Below are positions 26,400-35,818 of a stretch of DNA of 64,000 nucleotides, in pieces. The notes beneath the pieces were generated by a model that had not been told where the DNA came from, ran no database searches, and worked only from the letters and a program-made list of their open reading frames with translations. Each line of letters opens with the position of its first letter. Positions within the stretch are counted from its first letter, which is position 1. The position numbers and the translations under genes are program-made. The stretch comes from Halostagnicola sp. A-GB9-2 (GTDB taxonomy: Archaea; Halobacteriota; Halobacteria; Halobacteriales; Natrialbaceae): contig NZ_JASJOC010000005.1 of the NCBI RefSeq assembly GCF_030068615.1, positions 62,001 to 126,000 of the forward strand, read 5' to 3'.

Positions 26400-26723
26400 A
26401 TGGTGCTCGAAATCGACCTCGAAGACGCTGCACAGAAACAGGACGATCTCCCGGCGGCCGACGACGTCTACGATACGGACGACGAGATTCCGCTCGCTGA
26501 GATCTTCGACGACGCGTTCGTTCAGGCGCGATCCGAGTTCGACTCGTTCGACGAACTGGTCGCGGCTAGCCCGAGTGACGCCGAAACTGGTGACGAACTC
26601 GAGGCGGTGGGTCACGGCGAGTGGGACGAGTTCGTCGCGGAGACGACCGATTTCGAGGATGGTGAAGAACTCGTGATGGAAGCTCGAGATCACTGGGTCG
26701 CCAAACGACTCGATCTCGCCTAA
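26400..26723 (+). CDS. Acidic hypothetical protein, 107 aa
   Basis: The start at 26400 is chosen because the TATA box at 26371 lies within the longer frame. The protein is very acidic (DDLPAADDVYDTDDEIPLAE; EFVAETTDFEDGEELV) and has a Trp-containing C-terminus, ARDHWVAKRLDLA. It has no cysteines, signal or membrane helix. It looks like a conserved haloarchaeal protein of unknown function. It is transcribed alone and is convergent with the FAD monooxygenase gene. Confidence 0.65.
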   Translation: MVLEIDLEDAAQKQDDLPAADDVYDTDDEIPLAEIFDDAFVQARSEFDSFDELVAASPSDAETGDELEAVGHGEWDEFVAETTDFEDGEELVMEARDHWVAKRLDLA

Positions 26724-26791
26724 CTCAGGTTTATTTTCGCACGGTTCGATTTTTCTGCCGATAGCTGTCGAGACGAAGAAACGATTGTGAG

Positions 26792-28021
26792 TTAGTAGTT
26801 GCCGGTCGAGACAATCGGCGGCGATCCGTGCGGTCCGTACGGGGCGTCGTCGAGCCACTCGCCCGCCTCTTCGAAGGTATCCGCGAGTGAGGCGGCCGCC
26901 TCCTTTCGCAGGATTGTCGCCGGATTCTCTCCCTGCAGATACTCGAGAGCCTGTCCCGCGGCCTCGAGATTGTACTCCGCTGCTTTCTCGCGGCGCGCCG
27001 CGTACAATTCGATTTCGTCGCGGGCGACCGCGTCCGTCCGTGCGCCCAGAGCGACTGCAATTGCCGATGCCGCTTCGTCGGCGTCGGCAACTCCGGAGTT
27101 CATCCCCCGTGCGCCGAAGGGAGCCAGCAGGTGGGCGGCTTCGCCGGCTAGCAACACGCGTCGATGCTCGTCGACGAAGGTGTCCGCCATTACCTGGAGG
27201 AAGTAATACGTCGAGACCCACTTGAGGTTGTCCACGTACTCCTCGCCCATGACGTCGCGGATGAACTCCTGCATTCGCTCGTCGCTTTTGAGTTCCTCGG
27301 GGTCGTCGTCGCCGAGACACTGAATGTCGAGACGCCAGCCGCCGGTGAACGGAACGAGCAACACGTTCCGTCCGTCGGTTTCCGGCGCATCGTAGTGGAA
27401 CATCCGCTCGAGTTCTTCCCCGTGTCCGCCTTCTTCTTCGATGTCGGCGATGAGGAACGCGTTCTCGGATTGATCGCCTTCGAAGTTCGCGCCGATCTCG
27501 TTGCGAACTTCCGATCCACCGCCGTCGGCACCGATGAGATACTCGGCCTCCCACTCGGCACCGTCGCCCGTTTCGACGTGAACACCGTCGGGCGAGGTGT
27601 CGACGGTGACAACTTCCGAATCCCAGTGGATTTCGATGCCGATGTCCTCGAGGGCGTCGTGCATGTACGCTTCGGTGACGACCTGTGGGACACTGGTAAA
27701 GTGCGGGATGTCTCCGCTTCCGCCCGGCGAGTCGTAGGTTCGGTTGAACACTTCTTTGCCGCGATACAGCGTGCGTCGGGTCGGCCAGACCAGACCCTCG
27801 TCGACCAGATCGGTTCCGAGACCCGGGTGGATGCGCTCGAGCGTGCGAAGGGTCGAACCGTGAACGTAGATCGCGCGACTCCCGTCTCTGTCCCGGTCTT
27901 CCGATTCTGCCTCGAGGATAGCGGTGTCGATTCCGCGGGCGTGTAGCGCCAGCGCTGCGGTCATCCCGACCGGACCAGCCCCGGCAATCAGCACCGGATT
28001 AGTGTTCTCGTTGGTACTCAT
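26792..28021 (-). CDS. FAD-dependent monooxygenase (phenol hydroxylase/UbiH-like)
   Basis: From the ATG at 28021 the protein is 409 aa. The longer frame to 28054 adds 11 residues. The FAD-binding Rossmann motif is PVLIAGAGPVGMTAALALHA. The second FAD/NADPH motif YLIGADGGGSEVRNEIGANF has the DG fingerprint, and the third reads RVLLAGEAAHLLAPFGARGM followed by NSGVADADE. This matches the group A flavoprotein hydroxylases (PF01494), which hydroxylate aromatic or polyketide-like substrates with NAD(P)H and oxygen. No aromatic pathway genes are adjacent, so the substrate is unknown. Confidence 0.88.
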   Translation of the reverse strand: MSTNENTNPVLIAGAGPVGMTAALALHARGIDTAILEAESEDRDRDGSRAIYVHGSTLRTLERIHPGLGTDLVDEGLVWPTRRTLYRGKEVFNRTYDSPGGSGDIPHFTSVPQVVTEAYMHDALEDIGIEIHWDSEVVTVDTSPDGVHVETGDGAEWEAEYLIGADGGGSEVRNEIGANFEGDQSENAFLIADIEEEGGHGEELERMFHYDAPETDGRNVLLVPFTGGWRLDIQCLGDDDPEELKSDERMQEFIRDVMGEEYVDNLKWVSTYYFLQVMADTFVDEHRRVLLAGEAAHLLAPFGARGMNSGVADADEAASAIAVALGARTDAVARDEIELYAARREKAAEYNLEAAGQALEYLQGENPATILRKEAAASLADTFEEAGEWLDDAPYGPHGSPPIVSTGNY

Positions 28022-28558
28022 AGTTGTATTACTATGTAATCTAAATTCCTCCATAATGTTTACGGTAGCCGATTCTATTGCTACGCTTTGTTTTTCTAAA
28101 CGATATCAGAAAGAAATGAAATTGTTGGATGGGGTTAAAAAGGGTGTCGGATGAGTTACTAGTGAGCTCGTTTCCGAACCGGATCACATGCGCCCGGCTC
28201 TCATCGACCAGTTTGCCGGGGCTAGTTCACGCACGCTGGTATATCTATCGACACCGCCATGTCCGCTGTTACTGACTGATGCGAAGGGGAGAACGAGCAT
28301 CCGACCACCGGAAGAGGATCTCTTTTATAGACATGTTAAGTCCCGTTTTCGGGCGTCCACAGCCTTTTCTTTGACATGTTTCTCACCGGCTCGCCGATCT
28401 CGAGGCAGCCGATCGACGGAGTGCTCGTCGACTGTTATAGTAGTGATAATAAATGGGTTAGCAAAATTGCATTATTCTGTGATGCGATTAGCATGTACAC
28501 GACGATTGCAGACTATCAGTCTGGTTCGTTCGACCGGCTGGAGTGGGGGTGGGGATAA
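28022..28558. other. Gap between divergent genes, no gene recognised
   Basis: About 540 bases between the minus-strand monooxygenase and the plus-strand AsnB-like gene. Open frames here lack conserved features. AT-rich stretches at 28050-28140 and 28420-28490 can hold the two promoters. The string ttatagtagtgata at about 28435 recurs near 4611, so it may be an IS-end relic. Confidence 0.35.
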
Positions 28559-30520
28559 ATGAGTCACACTCACGGGGTGATCCGTGCAGACGGTTCGTTG
28601 ACGGTCTCGACGCTCGAGGAGTGGGTTGAGTCCGATGACGGGGTCCAGTATACGACCGACAACGTGGCCATTGAGTCGGATCCACACAACTGCCAGTTCG
28701 CGAGTCGGCCTGCTAGGGGGAAAACCAATGCGGTTCGGTGCTGGGTGATCGGCGACGTATACGGGTACGATACGACTTCGGACGATCGCTCCGGCGAGTA
28801 CCAACCACGTCCTCCTGATACCAACGCGGCGCAGTTTTGCGTTTCATTATACGAACGGTACGGATTGGACTTCGTCAGCCGTCTCAACGGCAATTTCACG
28901 CTTCTGGTTTACGACCGGCAAAGTCAGGAGATCTCGATGTGTACCGATCGGTTCGGAACGGTCCCGATCTACCGAACCGAGACGGATGATGGCGCGATCG
29001 TGTTCGCGACGAACATCCAGCTTCTGCCGTCTCACCCGGCGGTTGAGACCTCCTTCCATACCGGGTACCTGCACGAATATCTCGCCTTTCGACGAACGTT
29101 TGGCGTCAAAACGCCGCTTGAAGGTATCGAGAAGCTCGAGCCGGGGTCGATTACGACGATTTCGCTGGTCGATGGGAGCCGGACGGCCGAACAGTACTGG
29201 CGTCCGCGGTACCAGCCGCGAGATGAGCCCTTCGAGTGGTTCGTCGAAGAGTTCACGGACCGATTCCAGACGATTGTAGACGAGTGGACGCGTGACGGCC
29301 ACGAGTACGGCGTGTTGCTTTCGGGCGGGAGCGATTCTCGCCTCGTTCTGTCCACTCTCGAGGATGCGACAGCCTTTCACATGAACGATTGGAAGAATCG
29401 TGAAGCTCGTATCGCTGAGCGAGTCGCCACGGAGGCAGATGCGGACTTCGAACTTCTCGAGCGGGGGCCACAATACCGGATTGGTGCGCTCGAACGCAAC
29501 CGGTGGGCGAGTTCGTTCAACGGGTGGTTTACGCAGCCGTATACCGGCGGGTTCGAAGATCAGATTACGAATCGGGTCGACGGCCTTTTATCGGGACTGT
29601 ACGGTGATTCGCTTTTCGGGGGATACAGTATTCCGTCTCCGTCGGTTTCACTCGGCCCGCTCGGGTCGATGACGATCCCGTTCGAGCGATCTATTCAAAC
29701 CGTTGATGAGTATGTCGACCTCCTGGTTGAGGACGCCCACGACGGCTTCGATATGCAGACGGACCTCCGTACGGTGCTTAACGCAAACATCTCCCGAGAG
29801 GGAGACCGGATCGTCCATCACGGCGTCACCTACGAGTCGCTCGACGAACTCGTCTACTACGGCGACTGCTACCCGTTATCGAACGACGACGACATGCGCT
29901 TTCGAACGGCACTTCGTCAACTGTTGCCCTACCGGTCGCCGTTTCTCGACAATCGGTTGCTCGAGCTTTCCCTGTCGATGCCGATCCGGTACCGCCTTCG
30001 GCGGAATCTGGTCGGCCAGGCAGTCGATCGACTCGCGCCCGATCTGGCGTTGATTCCACACGCGAGTACCGGTGTTGGACTTGCGAGGCCGTTCACGCTC
30101 GAATACGTGAGTAGCCATCTACACGAATTTTGGGACAAACACGTACGGACCCAGAAGCCACCAGAACCGTACCTGACCGATGGGCCCTGGTTGGATGATG
30201 CTGAACTGCTTCGGTCGTTCGGGTTTGCAAACGACGTCCTCGACGAACAGGAACCCCTCGCCGATGCACTGCCAGGTCCCGACGTGGATTCGATCCGCGA
30301 GGTCTATCGAGATCACCACCACGGTTCGAACAACGTGGTCGAATTATACACGCTATTGACGGTTCTAACGATGCCAGTAACAGAACACGTACTCAGTACC
30401 GAGGCGAACACAGCACTGACCGAGACGAGCACGGAACAGATCGTGACGAACGCAGAGCAGAGCGAGACGACCGCAACACCGACTCTGGCTCTCGAAAACG
30501 AGGTGATCGACGTTGTCTGA
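28559..30520 (+). CDS. Asparagine-synthetase-like protein lacking the glutaminase Cys
   Basis: Length 653 aa. Residues 1-210 correspond to the Ntn glutaminase domain (LNGNFTLLVYDRQSQEISMC, DRFGTVPIY). The mature Cys2 nucleophile is missing: the protein starts MSHTHG. The synthetase domain from about 225 retains the PP-loop GVLLSGGSDSR (residues 251-261) and the LYGDSLFGGY motif. So it can probably adenylate a carboxylate but would use ammonia or an amine instead of glutamine. Similar proteins close amide or lactam bonds in natural products or act near surface glycans. The next gene, an ATP-grasp ligase, overlaps it by 8 bases, which suggests the two form one pathway. The C-terminal 60 residues are a Thr/Glu-rich tail. 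Confidence 0.85.
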   Translation: MSHTHGVIRADGSLTVSTLEEWVESDDGVQYTTDNVAIESDPHNCQFASRPARGKTNAVRCWVIGDVYGYDTTSDDRSGEYQPRPPDTNAAQFCVSLYERYGLDFVSRLNGNFTLLVYDRQSQEISMCTDRFGTVPIYRTETDDGAIVFATNIQLLPSHPAVETSFHTGYLHEYLAFRRTFGVKTPLEGIEKLEPGSITTISLVDGSRTAEQYWRPRYQPRDEPFEWFVEEFTDRFQTIVDEWTRDGHEYGVLLSGGSDSRLVLSTLEDATAFHMNDWKNREARIAERVATEADADFELLERGPQYRIGALERNRWASSFNGWFTQPYTGGFEDQITNRVDGLLSGLYGDSLFGGYSIPSPSVSLGPLGSMTIPFERSIQTVDEYVDLLVEDAHDGFDMQTDLRTVLNANISREGDRIVHHGVTYESLDELVYYGDCYPLSNDDDMRFRTALRQLLPYRSPFLDNRLLELSLSMPIRYRLRRNLVGQAVDRLAPDLALIPHASTGVGLARPFTLEYVSSHLHEFWDKHVRTQKPPEPYLTDGPWLDDAELLRSFGFANDVLDEQEPLADALPGPDVDSIREVYRDHHHGSNNVVELYTLLTVLTMPVTEHVLSTEANTALTETSTEQIVTNAEQSETTATPTLALENEVIDVV

Positions 30521-31715
30521 CGTCCGTGATTCGGTCGTCATTACCGCTTCGAGGTATCCCCACGGCTACGCGTCGGTCCGTTCGCTCGCCGATCGGGACG
30601 TTCGGACGATAGTCGCAGTTGACAATCCCGGCCTTAGCGTCACCACCTCTCGCTTTTGCGACGAGTCGGTGCTTATTCCGCCGCCGAGCAATCTCCCGGC
30701 GTACAAGGACGCGTTGTTGGGTCTCGCCGCCCGGCAGGACGTTCGAACGATCGTTCCACACCGGCCCCACGATACGTACCTGCTCTCGAAGTACGCCGCA
30801 GAGTTCGAGCGACACATCGACGTCGTCGTTCCCCAACTCGAGACGCTGAAATCCGTCCACGATCGCAAGCGCCTCGCGGACGCCGCAGAACGCGCAGACG
30901 TGGCAATTCCGGAGACGAAACTGCTCGGCGACGTCGAGGACTGGAGTGGCGAACAGATCGTCAAGTCCCGGTACAACGTCCTCACCGACGAGTATCTCGA
31001 GGACTTCAAACTCGAGGATTCGAAAATCGCCAAATCCGTCGAACACGTTTCGGCCGGCGAAACGCCGGATACGGCCGCACTCACCGATGACATGTCCCAC
31101 GAACCAATCGTTCAGGAGTACATCGAGGGGAGCGACGAGTACGTCTTCGGCGCACTCTACGATCATGGGGAGGCCCTCGGAACTTTCCAGCACCGCCAGA
31201 TCCGCGGCGATTCCTACACCGGTAGCGGCGGCGTTTACCGCGAGTCGGTCGACATTCAGGCGCTCGAGGAGGCCGGTCGAGCGATCCTCGACGAACTCGA
31301 GTGGCACGGCCTCGCCTGCATCGAGTACATCGAAGACGCCGAGACGGGGGAGTTCAGTATCGTCGAGATCAACCCTCGAATGTGGCAATCGCTCGCGTGT
31401 GCGACGCGAGCGGGCGCCGACTTCCCCTATTGGTACGTGCTTCAGGTTGGAAATCGTCAGGACCTGATCGATCCTGACTACGAAACCGGCGTCGGAACGC
31501 ATTATCTGTTCGGAGAACTGGAGCACCTCGTGAGCGTCGTCCGGGAGGACTCGCCGTTCGTCGAGCGACCGTCCTTGCCTAGGCGGACGGCTGAAATCTC
31601 GCGTTCGTGTCTCGCAACTTCGAACTTCGACTATCTCCATCTGGACGATCCGCGACCGATCGTTCGGCAGATACAAACTGAACTCGAAGGGGCGGTAAGA
31701 AAGCGGCTTAGCTGA
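30513..31715 (+). CDS. ATP-grasp carboxylate-amine ligase
   Basis: Length 400 aa from a TTG at 30513 that overlaps the stop of the upstream gene. The N-terminal Rossmann-like domain starts DSVVITASRYPHGYASVRSL. The ATP-grasp core has KSVHDRKRLADAAERADVAI, QEYIEGSDEYVFGALYDHGE and the metal-binding FSIVEINPRMWQSL. These ligases join a carboxylate to an amine, thiol or imine through an acyl phosphate. No standard purine, pyrimidine or amino-acid synthesis version fits. Tight overlap with the AsnB-like gene suggests two successive amide-forming steps on an unknown small molecule, peptide or glycan. Confidence 0.85.
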   Translation: MSDVRDSVVITASRYPHGYASVRSLADRDVRTIVAVDNPGLSVTTSRFCDESVLIPPPSNLPAYKDALLGLAARQDVRTIVPHRPHDTYLLSKYAAEFERHIDVVVPQLETLKSVHDRKRLADAAERADVAIPETKLLGDVEDWSGEQIVKSRYNVLTDEYLEDFKLEDSKIAKSVEHVSAGETPDTAALTDDMSHEPIVQEYIEGSDEYVFGALYDHGEALGTFQHRQIRGDSYTGSGGVYRESVDIQALEEAGRAILDELEWHGLACIEYIEDAETGEFSIVEINPRMWQSLACATRAGADFPYWYVLQVGNRQDLIDPDYETGVGTHYLFGELEHLVSVVREDSPFVERPSLPRRTAEISRSCLATSNFDYLHLDDPRPIVRQIQTELEGAVRKRLS

Positions 31716-31749
31716 GAGCGGTTAATTCGGATCGGTTATCCGGTGGTTG

Positions 31750-32580
31750 TTACCGTTCGGCTGGCACGGCTTCGGACGGGGAATCGTCGTCACTCTCGTC
31801 GTATTCGACGATGGTATCGCCGTCGATGAACTTTTTCGTCCGTTCCTTTTCGGGGTTCTGGAAGAACGTTTGAACGTCGTTTTCCTCGATTACTTCGCCG
31901 AGGTAGAGGAACACGACGTCGTCAGCGATGCGTTGTGCTTGTTCCATGCTGTGTGTGACCATGATAATCGTGTACTCCTCCTTGAGGTCGACGAGCGTCT
32001 CCTCGACGGATTCGGCCGAAATCGGATCCAGCGCAGACGTGACCTCGTCACACAGGAGAACGTCGGGTTCGACGGCCAACGAACGGGCGAGACAGAGCCG
32101 TTGTATCTGGCCGGTAGATAGTTCTGCACCGGGTGTTTCGAGTCGATCCTCGACTTCGTCCCAGAGGTTTACCTTTTGCAGGTAGGACTCGACGAGGGCG
32201 TCGAGCTCGTTCTTCGAATCGTACTCGCCGTGGAGTTTCACCCCGTAGGCGACGTTTTCGTAGATCGATAGCGGCAACGCCGTCGGCGTCTGCGGGACGT
32301 AACCGATCCGTTTTCGAAGCTTTGGAACTGGTTCATCGGTGTTGTAGACCGATTGATCCCCCAGATGGACGTCACCGGAGATTTCGACGTTGGGTTGTAT
32401 CTCGTGGAGTCGGTTCAGCGACTTTAGCAACGTCGATTTCCCGCAGCCGGAGGGGCCGATTATGGCCGACAGCTGATTTGCGGAAAAATCGATACTGACG
32501 CCTTTCAGCGCCTCTACTTCGCGGTCTCCGACGTACGTTACGGAGAGATCTTTCGTGGTGAGTGCAGTGTTCGTTGTCAT
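31750..32580 (-). CDS. pstB: Phosphate ABC transporter ATPase, system 1
   Basis: Length 276 aa. Walker A is [20 protein letters not shown], the signature is LSTGQIQRLCLARSLA (a T in place of the usual G of LSGGQ), and Walker B is VLLCDEVTSALD. The switch His is MVTHSMEQAQRIADD. PstB hydrolyses ATP to drive phosphate uptake. The ATG overlaps the pstA stop (ATGA), and it is the last gene of a four-gene pstS-C-A-B operon without phoU. Confidence 0.93.
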   Translation of the reverse strand: MTTNTALTTKDLSVTYVGDREVEALKGVSIDFSANQLSAIIGPSGCGKSTLLKSLNRLHEIQPNVEISGDVHLGDQSVYNTDEPVPKLRKRIGYVPQTPTALPLSIYENVAYGVKLHGEYDSKNELDALVESYLQKVNLWDEVEDRLETPGAELSTGQIQRLCLARSLAVEPDVLLCDEVTSALDPISAESVEETLVDLKEEYTIIMVTHSMEQAQRIADDVVFLYLGEVIEENDVQTFFQNPEKERTKKFIDGDTIVEYDESDDDSPSEAVPAER

Positions 32581-33437
32581 GAGTGACGACCTCCTGGTGC
32601 GTACCGGGCGTATCGCCCGGCCAGTAGTTTCGAGACGAGTATCAGCCCCAGTACGGCGATGATCAGGATGAACGATGCCGCGTAGGCGTGAGAACGGACC
32701 TCGGCGTTGAACGACATCGCCTGATCGAAGATGAGTACGGGGAGCGTCGTCGCCCCGTCGAAGGGACCCGCCGGCATATTGGTACTTCGGCCGGCGGTGA
32801 AAAGGACCGTGGCGGCGTCGCCGATTCCGCGGGCAAAGCCCATGACGATCCCGGCGATGACTCCCGGAAGCGCCGCACGTGCGGTCATCAGGGCAGTCTC
32901 GAACCGTGTCGCCCCGAGTCCGTACGTGGCTTCCTTTACGGAGTCCGGTGCGGATCGCAACGCTTCGTCCGTGTAGCGGGTCATAATCGGGTACTGGAAG
33001 ATCGCGATTGCGACGATTCCGAAGAACATCGACGTCCGGGCACCGATCGCGATGATCACTGTCAGGACGAAGACACCGTAGACGATCGGCGGCGTCCCCC
33101 AGAGTACGTTCAGGAACATGTTTACGGTGTCCGAAAACCGCTCACTCGAGTAATCGCTCTGGAGATAGATCGCCGTCGAAACGGCGAGCACTGCCGAGAT
33201 GATCGTCGCGGGTCCGACGATGAAGATACTCCCGAGAACAGCGTGGAGGAATCCGCCGTCGCCCTCGAGCATGTATCGGGAACCCGGCGGCGTGATGACG
33301 ATTGTCGGATCCATGAGGAAAACGCGTCCCCCTCTGTAGATCGTCACGCTGATCACGAGCACCATCACGGCGACGACGAGGGCGGCCGCACCGCGTGCGA
33401 GCAAGCCAAAGAGTCGTTGTTCGGTGTATCGATCCAT
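32577..33437 (-). CDS. pstA: Phosphate ABC transporter permease PstA, system 1
   Basis: From the ATG at 33437 the protein is 286 aa. Six membrane segments and the permease coupling loop TYGLGATRFETALMTARAAL with LPGVIAGIVMGFARGIGDAA are visible, typical of PstA. The ATG overlaps the pstC stop by one base (taATG), a coupled start. It pairs with PstC to form the membrane channel. Confidence 0.93.
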   Translation of the reverse strand: MDRYTEQRLFGLLARGAAALVVAVMVLVISVTIYRGGRVFLMDPTIVITPPGSRYMLEGDGGFLHAVLGSIFIVGPATIISAVLAVSTAIYLQSDYSSERFSDTVNMFLNVLWGTPPIVYGVFVLTVIIAIGARTSMFFGIVAIAIFQYPIMTRYTDEALRSAPDSVKEATYGLGATRFETALMTARAALPGVIAGIVMGFARGIGDAATVLFTAGRSTNMPAGPFDGATTLPVLIFDQAMSFNAEVRSHAYAASFILIIAVLGLILVSKLLAGRYARYAPGGRHS

Positions 33438-34366
33438 TAGAACTGCCACCTCTGTTGAAGTCGCTGCCGGAGAATCATTGCGCTGAAGTTAAACAGCCAC
33501 ACGACGACGATGAGCATCAGTCCGACGAAGATTAGCGCGGATTGGGTGAGCGGCAGCGACATTAGCTCGCCGAAATCGTTGACGATCAGCGTCGGGAGCG
33601 TTTGTCCCGTCGCAAACGGTGAGCTCGGTAAGTGGGTCTGGCCGCCGATGAGCATCGCCGGGACGATAGTCGCGCCGAAAACGCGACCGAATCCCAGCAG
33701 TACGGCCGAAAAGATGCCGGGACCTGCGGCTCGTAACAGGACGATTCTGATCGTCTCCCACTTCGTCGCACCGACGCCGAGGGACGACTCGCGGAGTTCG
33801 TCCGGAAGCGCCTCGAGGGATTCGACGGACAACGAGATCATAAACGGCGTGACGACGATCGCCATCACGAGACTGACGGTGAAGATACCGAGCCCGGTCG
33901 CGCTCGAGCCGACCGCCGGCGCGAGATAGTCTCCGACGAACGGGACGACGACGATCAGTGCGACCAGACCGAAGATGACACTCGGGATCGCGGCGAGGAC
34001 GTCGATGAACGACGAAACGAGCGTCTTCGTTCTCCCCTCCGCGTATTCGGCGATGTAGATCGCTGCGAGAATCGCGATCGGCGTTCCCATAATCATCGTG
34101 AGCGCGGTCACGTATACTGTGCCTACGATGGCCGGTAAGAAGCCGAACTGGTTCTGTGCGGGATCCCAATTCGAGGACGTGAGCATCTGTACCAGCGAGT
34201 ACTCCGAAAGTAACGGGAGCGACTGGTAGAGCAACGCCAGAACGATCAGGGCAAACAGTACGATAGCGAAGTAGCCAGCCCCCTGAAGCCAGTACCCACT
34301 CACTCGTTCTGTGAGTAGGCGCCGACCGAGACGGTTTTGACTTCCTGAGTCCGTCGAACCCCCCAT
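33437..34366 (-). CDS. pstC: Phosphate ABC transporter permease PstC, system 1
   Basis: Length 309 aa with a short cytoplasmic N-terminus and six hydrophobic segments. The coupling loop reads SSLGVGATKWETIRIVLLRA and then LLGFGRVFGATI. The AIYIAEYAEGRTKTLVSSFI and PSVIFGLVAL segments are characteristic of PstC. It lies 8 bases after pstS. This locus is complete and appears intact, unlike the second system. Confidence 0.93.
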   Translation of the reverse strand: MGGSTDSGSQNRLGRRLLTERVSGYWLQGAGYFAIVLFALIVLALLYQSLPLLSEYSLVQMLTSSNWDPAQNQFGFLPAIVGTVYVTALTMIMGTPIAILAAIYIAEYAEGRTKTLVSSFIDVLAAIPSVIFGLVALIVVVPFVGDYLAPAVGSSATGLGIFTVSLVMAIVVTPFMISLSVESLEALPDELRESSLGVGATKWETIRIVLLRAAGPGIFSAVLLGFGRVFGATIVPAMLIGGQTHLPSSPFATGQTLPTLIVNDFGELMSLPLTQSALIFVGLMLIVVVWLFNFSAMILRQRLQQRWQF

Positions 34367-34374
34367 CGGTTAGG

Positions 34375-35352
34375 TTATGGCCCCTCGTTTAGGTCGTCCT
34401 GTGCTTCCTCGAGTCGCTCCTCTTCGAGCGGGACGTAGCCGTTGTCTCGGACGTACTGTTGACCTTCCGTAAGAACCCACTCGACGAAGTCGTGAGAGTC
34501 CTCGCCGAACTCACCGTTCGACGCGAGGAACATTTCCCGCGCCGGAGGTGCCGGATACGTTCCCGCTTCGACGGCGGCGAGGAATTCGTCGCGCGTCTCG
34601 TAGAAGTCCTCCTCTTCGGAGAGCCCTTCGCCATCGAGATCGAGCGGTACTGGACGGATGTCGCCCTCGAGTTCACCGGTATCGAGGTCGTAGACGTAGT
34701 TGATATTGTTCAGCGAGATTGCGTTCTCGTTGCCGGCGATGGCCTCGGCGACCGGCTGGTCACCGTTGTGGTTTCCGTCCGAGAGACTCTCGAGTTCGTT
34801 CTCGGTGTAGGCATCGTCTTCGCCGCCGAGGAAGTCGCCCCACTGTTTGTACGCGGCGGATGCATCCGACCGTCCGTAGACGGTAATTTCCTCGTCGACG
34901 TCGGCGTCGACGACCTCGCCCCAGTTCGTTACCTCCTTCGTGAAGATATCCTCGAGATCCTCACGAGTGAGACCGTTTTCCTGAAGCTCGTCGATGACCG
35001 GGTTGTCGGCGTTGACGGTGCCGACGACGGTGTCGATGAGCATCGGAACGGCGAACAGGCCGTCCTCGATTTCCTCCGGTTCAGGCTCGCGGCCCATCAT
35101 GGCGATGTCGACTTGATCGTTGGTGACGTCCGAGACGCCGACACCAGTTCCGCCCCCCGAAATATCGAACGAGGTCTCCGTTTCGTTTTCGTAGATATCT
35201 GCCCACACTTCGACCATCGGAAGCGGTCCGACCCCACCCGAGATCCGAACCGTATCGCTTGCGCCGAGGAAAGACGTACAACCGGCGAGTGAAATCGCTG
35301 AACTGACACCTACGAGTTGCAACGCAGACCGACGTGAATAGGTACGTTCCAT
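34375..35352 (-). CDS. pstS: Phosphate-binding lipoprotein PstS, system 1
   Basis: Length 325 aa. The N-terminus has a twin-arginine signal with lipobox (YSRRSALQLVGVSSAISLAG followed by Cys), so the protein is membrane-anchored outside the cell. The phosphate-binding pattern appears as ISGGVGPLPMVEVWADIYE, FDISGGGTGVGVSDV and YGRSDASAAYKQW. This PstS is only distantly similar to the one at 58716, so the two systems may differ in affinity or regulation. Repeats upstream (35487-35534) may be its control region. Confidence 0.9.
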   Translation of the reverse strand: MERTYSRRSALQLVGVSSAISLAGCTSFLGASDTVRISGGVGPLPMVEVWADIYENETETSFDISGGGTGVGVSDVTNDQVDIAMMGREPEPEEIEDGLFAVPMLIDTVVGTVNADNPVIDELQENGLTREDLEDIFTKEVTNWGEVVDADVDEEITVYGRSDASAAYKQWGDFLGGEDDAYTENELESLSDGNHNGDQPVAEAIAGNENAISLNNINYVYDLDTGELEGDIRPVPLDLDGEGLSEEEDFYETRDEFLAAVEAGTYPAPPAREMFLASNGEFGEDSHDFVEWVLTEGQQYVRDNGYVPLEEERLEEAQDDLNEGP

Positions 35353-35818
35353 TAGTAACTCCCCTAGTAACTAGCTCCTTGTATTCCCTCGGCACCCAGC
35401 AATTCTTTGGGACATACCCCGGAACCAGCAAAAATCTCCAGCCGTGTGTGTTAAAAACAGGCAAAACCGGCCTCACATCGATAAAACCCAGAATACACCT
35501 GTATAGGTCGTTGAAGCCCAGAATTAACAGGTGTCTTGATATTCTATTCGTCCTCGAAAATCTTTCTTTGTTCAAGTGTTGGTCGAGTAGTGGTCCTAAT
35601 AATCGAGAAATCGAGTCCCCTCGCGCATCAGTGCACCTTCAGGACCGACATTGCAAATATTGCGTCTACCTTCGACAGCGAAATATCTTCCGTACGTCGT
35701 CGGCGAAACGATTTTTGGATGTCGACCGCGAACCCGCTCTCGTGTACTCGGCTCCGGCCGCGCTTGTCGTTCGATAACGGCACTTCGACCGGTCGGCAGG
35801 ACCGAACCGAGCGGCCCC
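35353..35818. promoter_or_regulatory. Control region of the first pst operon
   Basis: About 470 bases with no gene. Direct repeat CCCAGAAT occurs at 35487-35494 and 35517-35524, exactly 30 bases apart. An inverted repeat ACACCTGT (35495-35502) and ACAGGTGT (35527-35534) interleaves with it. A direct repeat TAGTAACT lies close to the ATG, at about 35353-35372. Minus-strand TATA candidates lie near 35450 (ttttaac) and 35482. Confidence 0.45.

Noticed and set aside
28188-28562. 124-codon frame before the AsnB-like gene
   Set aside because: Basic, cysteine-rich, non-haloarchaeal composition and no motif. It lies in an intergenic promoter region.
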